NCBI GenBank assembly: GCA_937879875.1 | Contig: CALFMN010000255.1 | Coordinates: 1-31,844, forward strand | Direction of reading: 5' to 3' | Origin: an uncultured Chloroflexota bacterium | Lineage (GTDB): Bacteria; Chloroflexota; Dehalococcoidia; CAUJGQ01 | Length of the DNA: 31,844 bases | Shown: positions 31,198 to 31,844 of the stretch, one piece after another | Layout of the letters: each line of letters begins with the position of its first letter | Position numbering within the stretch: position 1 is the stretch's first letter | Position numbers and translations under genes: made by a program | The notes under the pieces: generated by a model | Told to the model about the DNA's origin: nothing | What the model saw: only the letters and a program-made list of their open reading frames with translations | Databases searched by the model: none

Positions 31198-31794
31198 GTG
31201 CGCCAGAGAATCACGCACCTGATCGACATCCCCGGGTTAGTCCTCGATGCCATCTATGTCTTCAAGATGCTGACAAAGCTGACAGGGGCATTTGAATGGC
31301 GCCGTAATTCATCTTCCCCTGCGCGTGAGATGGGAGATGAGGCATTGTATGATCTGTTATCAAATCGCTTCGCTATGCAAAACCAACGCATTGACGCGCT
31401 GGATGCAAAGGCCACGTCGGCCTTCTATTCTGGAACGACAGCACTTGTGGTTGTTGCAGCGCTGGTTCAGGTCAATCGTCATAATCTAGGCGTTGTACCT
31501 TTGACGCTCTTGGCACTGGGTGCATTTTGCTATCTTATGTCGGGGGCGTTGGTTACCCTCTCATTTCGTGTAAAGAGATTCGAGCACAGGCCACACCTCG
31601 CAGATCTGACCGCGGTAAGCGACCAGAATGATCTCGTTACCACGAGGCGTTGGATCGCCCGCGAATTACGGACCAGCTTGGAATACAACGAGCCGAAGAT
31701 TAATTCGAAATCAAAACTGGTCTACGGCGCGCTAATATTCCTGTTCTGGCAAGCTCTGTGCTTGTCAATCGCGGCCGTTGCCGCCCTTTACTAA
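31198..31794 (+). CDS. Three-helix membrane protein, possible SLATT/Pycsar-type effector
   Basis: 198 residues from a GTG (start uncertain, weak AGAAG upstream). Base composition is visibly lower in GC than the rest of the window. A soluble N-terminus (to about 70) with a helix ALYDLLSNRFAMQNQRIDAL leads into a hairpin of two membrane helices (about 75-92 and 98-122), a charged cytosolic stretch (123-172) and a final helix (174-197). The entry ALDAKATSAFYSGTTALVVV resembles the LDxKA start of the first helix in SLATT and Pycsar membrane effectors, which permeabilise membranes on a nucleotide signal. No cyclase partner is inside the window. Function is inferred; a plain hypothetical membrane protein is the fallback. 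Confidence 0.55.
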   Translation: MRQRITHLIDIPGLVLDAIYVFKMLTKLTGAFEWRRNSSSPAREMGDEALYDLLSNRFAMQNQRIDALDAKATSAFYSGTTALVVVAALVQVNRHNLGVVPLTLLALGAFCYLMSGALVTLSFRVKRFEHRPHLADLTAVSDQNDLVTTRRWIARELRTSLEYNEPKINSKSKLVYGALIFLFWQALCLSIAAVAALY

Positions 31795-31844
31795 GAACCT
31801 ATCCCACTAGGCCAGCTTGATGAAACGCGATGAAGGCGCAGGTG

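Overview
The window looks like a contig from a high-GC bacterium, most likely of the phylum Chloroflexota (Thermomicrobia or Dehalococcoidia-like). This is inferred from gene content: a thioester-less alpha-2-macroglobulin with Big_5-type repeats, a cupredoxin/metallophosphoesterase pair, a detached nuoI-nuoG pair, and abundant short palindromic intergenic repeats. No rRNA or other strong taxonomic marker is present, so a high-GC actinobacterium cannot be excluded.

Left part (1-9.7 kb): a minus-strand pair of a short-chain dehydrogenase and a cyclase-family hydrolase faces an alpha/beta hydrolase across a shared promoter region. Two small hypothetical genes and a Tat-exported GH27 alpha-galactosidase-like enzyme follow, then a phosphatase-like protein whose stop codon overlaps that of the GH27 gene. 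A DoxX-family membrane gene is divergent from a SigJ-like ECF sigma factor. A secreted unknown protein and a PAP2-type membrane phosphatase converge.

Middle (10-18.8 kb): a TetR repressor and a DHA2-type drug exporter are divergent, with two inverted repeats between them. A small disordered protein follows, then a Tat-exported metallophosphoesterase downstream of a lipoprotein cupredoxin. Next is a decayed zone: repeat elements, two different IS3-family remnants facing each other, and the C-terminal half of an FHA domain. After it come an AbrB/RelE-like toxin-antitoxin pair with a readable promoter and operator, and a HIT hydrolase.

Right part (18.8-31.8 kb): nuoI and nuoG are separated by a 24-bp inverted repeat and have no other complex I genes beside them. 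A 211-bp MITE-like element with 46-bp inverted ends, tRNA-Arg(CCG), and two cyclophilins (one membrane-anchored, one cytosolic) follow. A 1935-residue alpha-2-macroglobulin-like protein without the thioester motif converges on them. The last 1.4 kb is accessory: a HicAB toxin-antitoxin pair, a truncated PD-(D/E)XK-type nuclease-like fragment, and a lower-GC three-helix membrane protein that resembles SLATT/Pycsar-type defence effectors.

The most distinctive overall signal is a family of palindromic intergenic repeats at 13.2, 15.1, 17.4 and 22.2-22.4 kb, with possibly related hairpins at 7.7 and 24.1-24.3 kb. It sits at gene ends and around the insertion-sequence graveyard.
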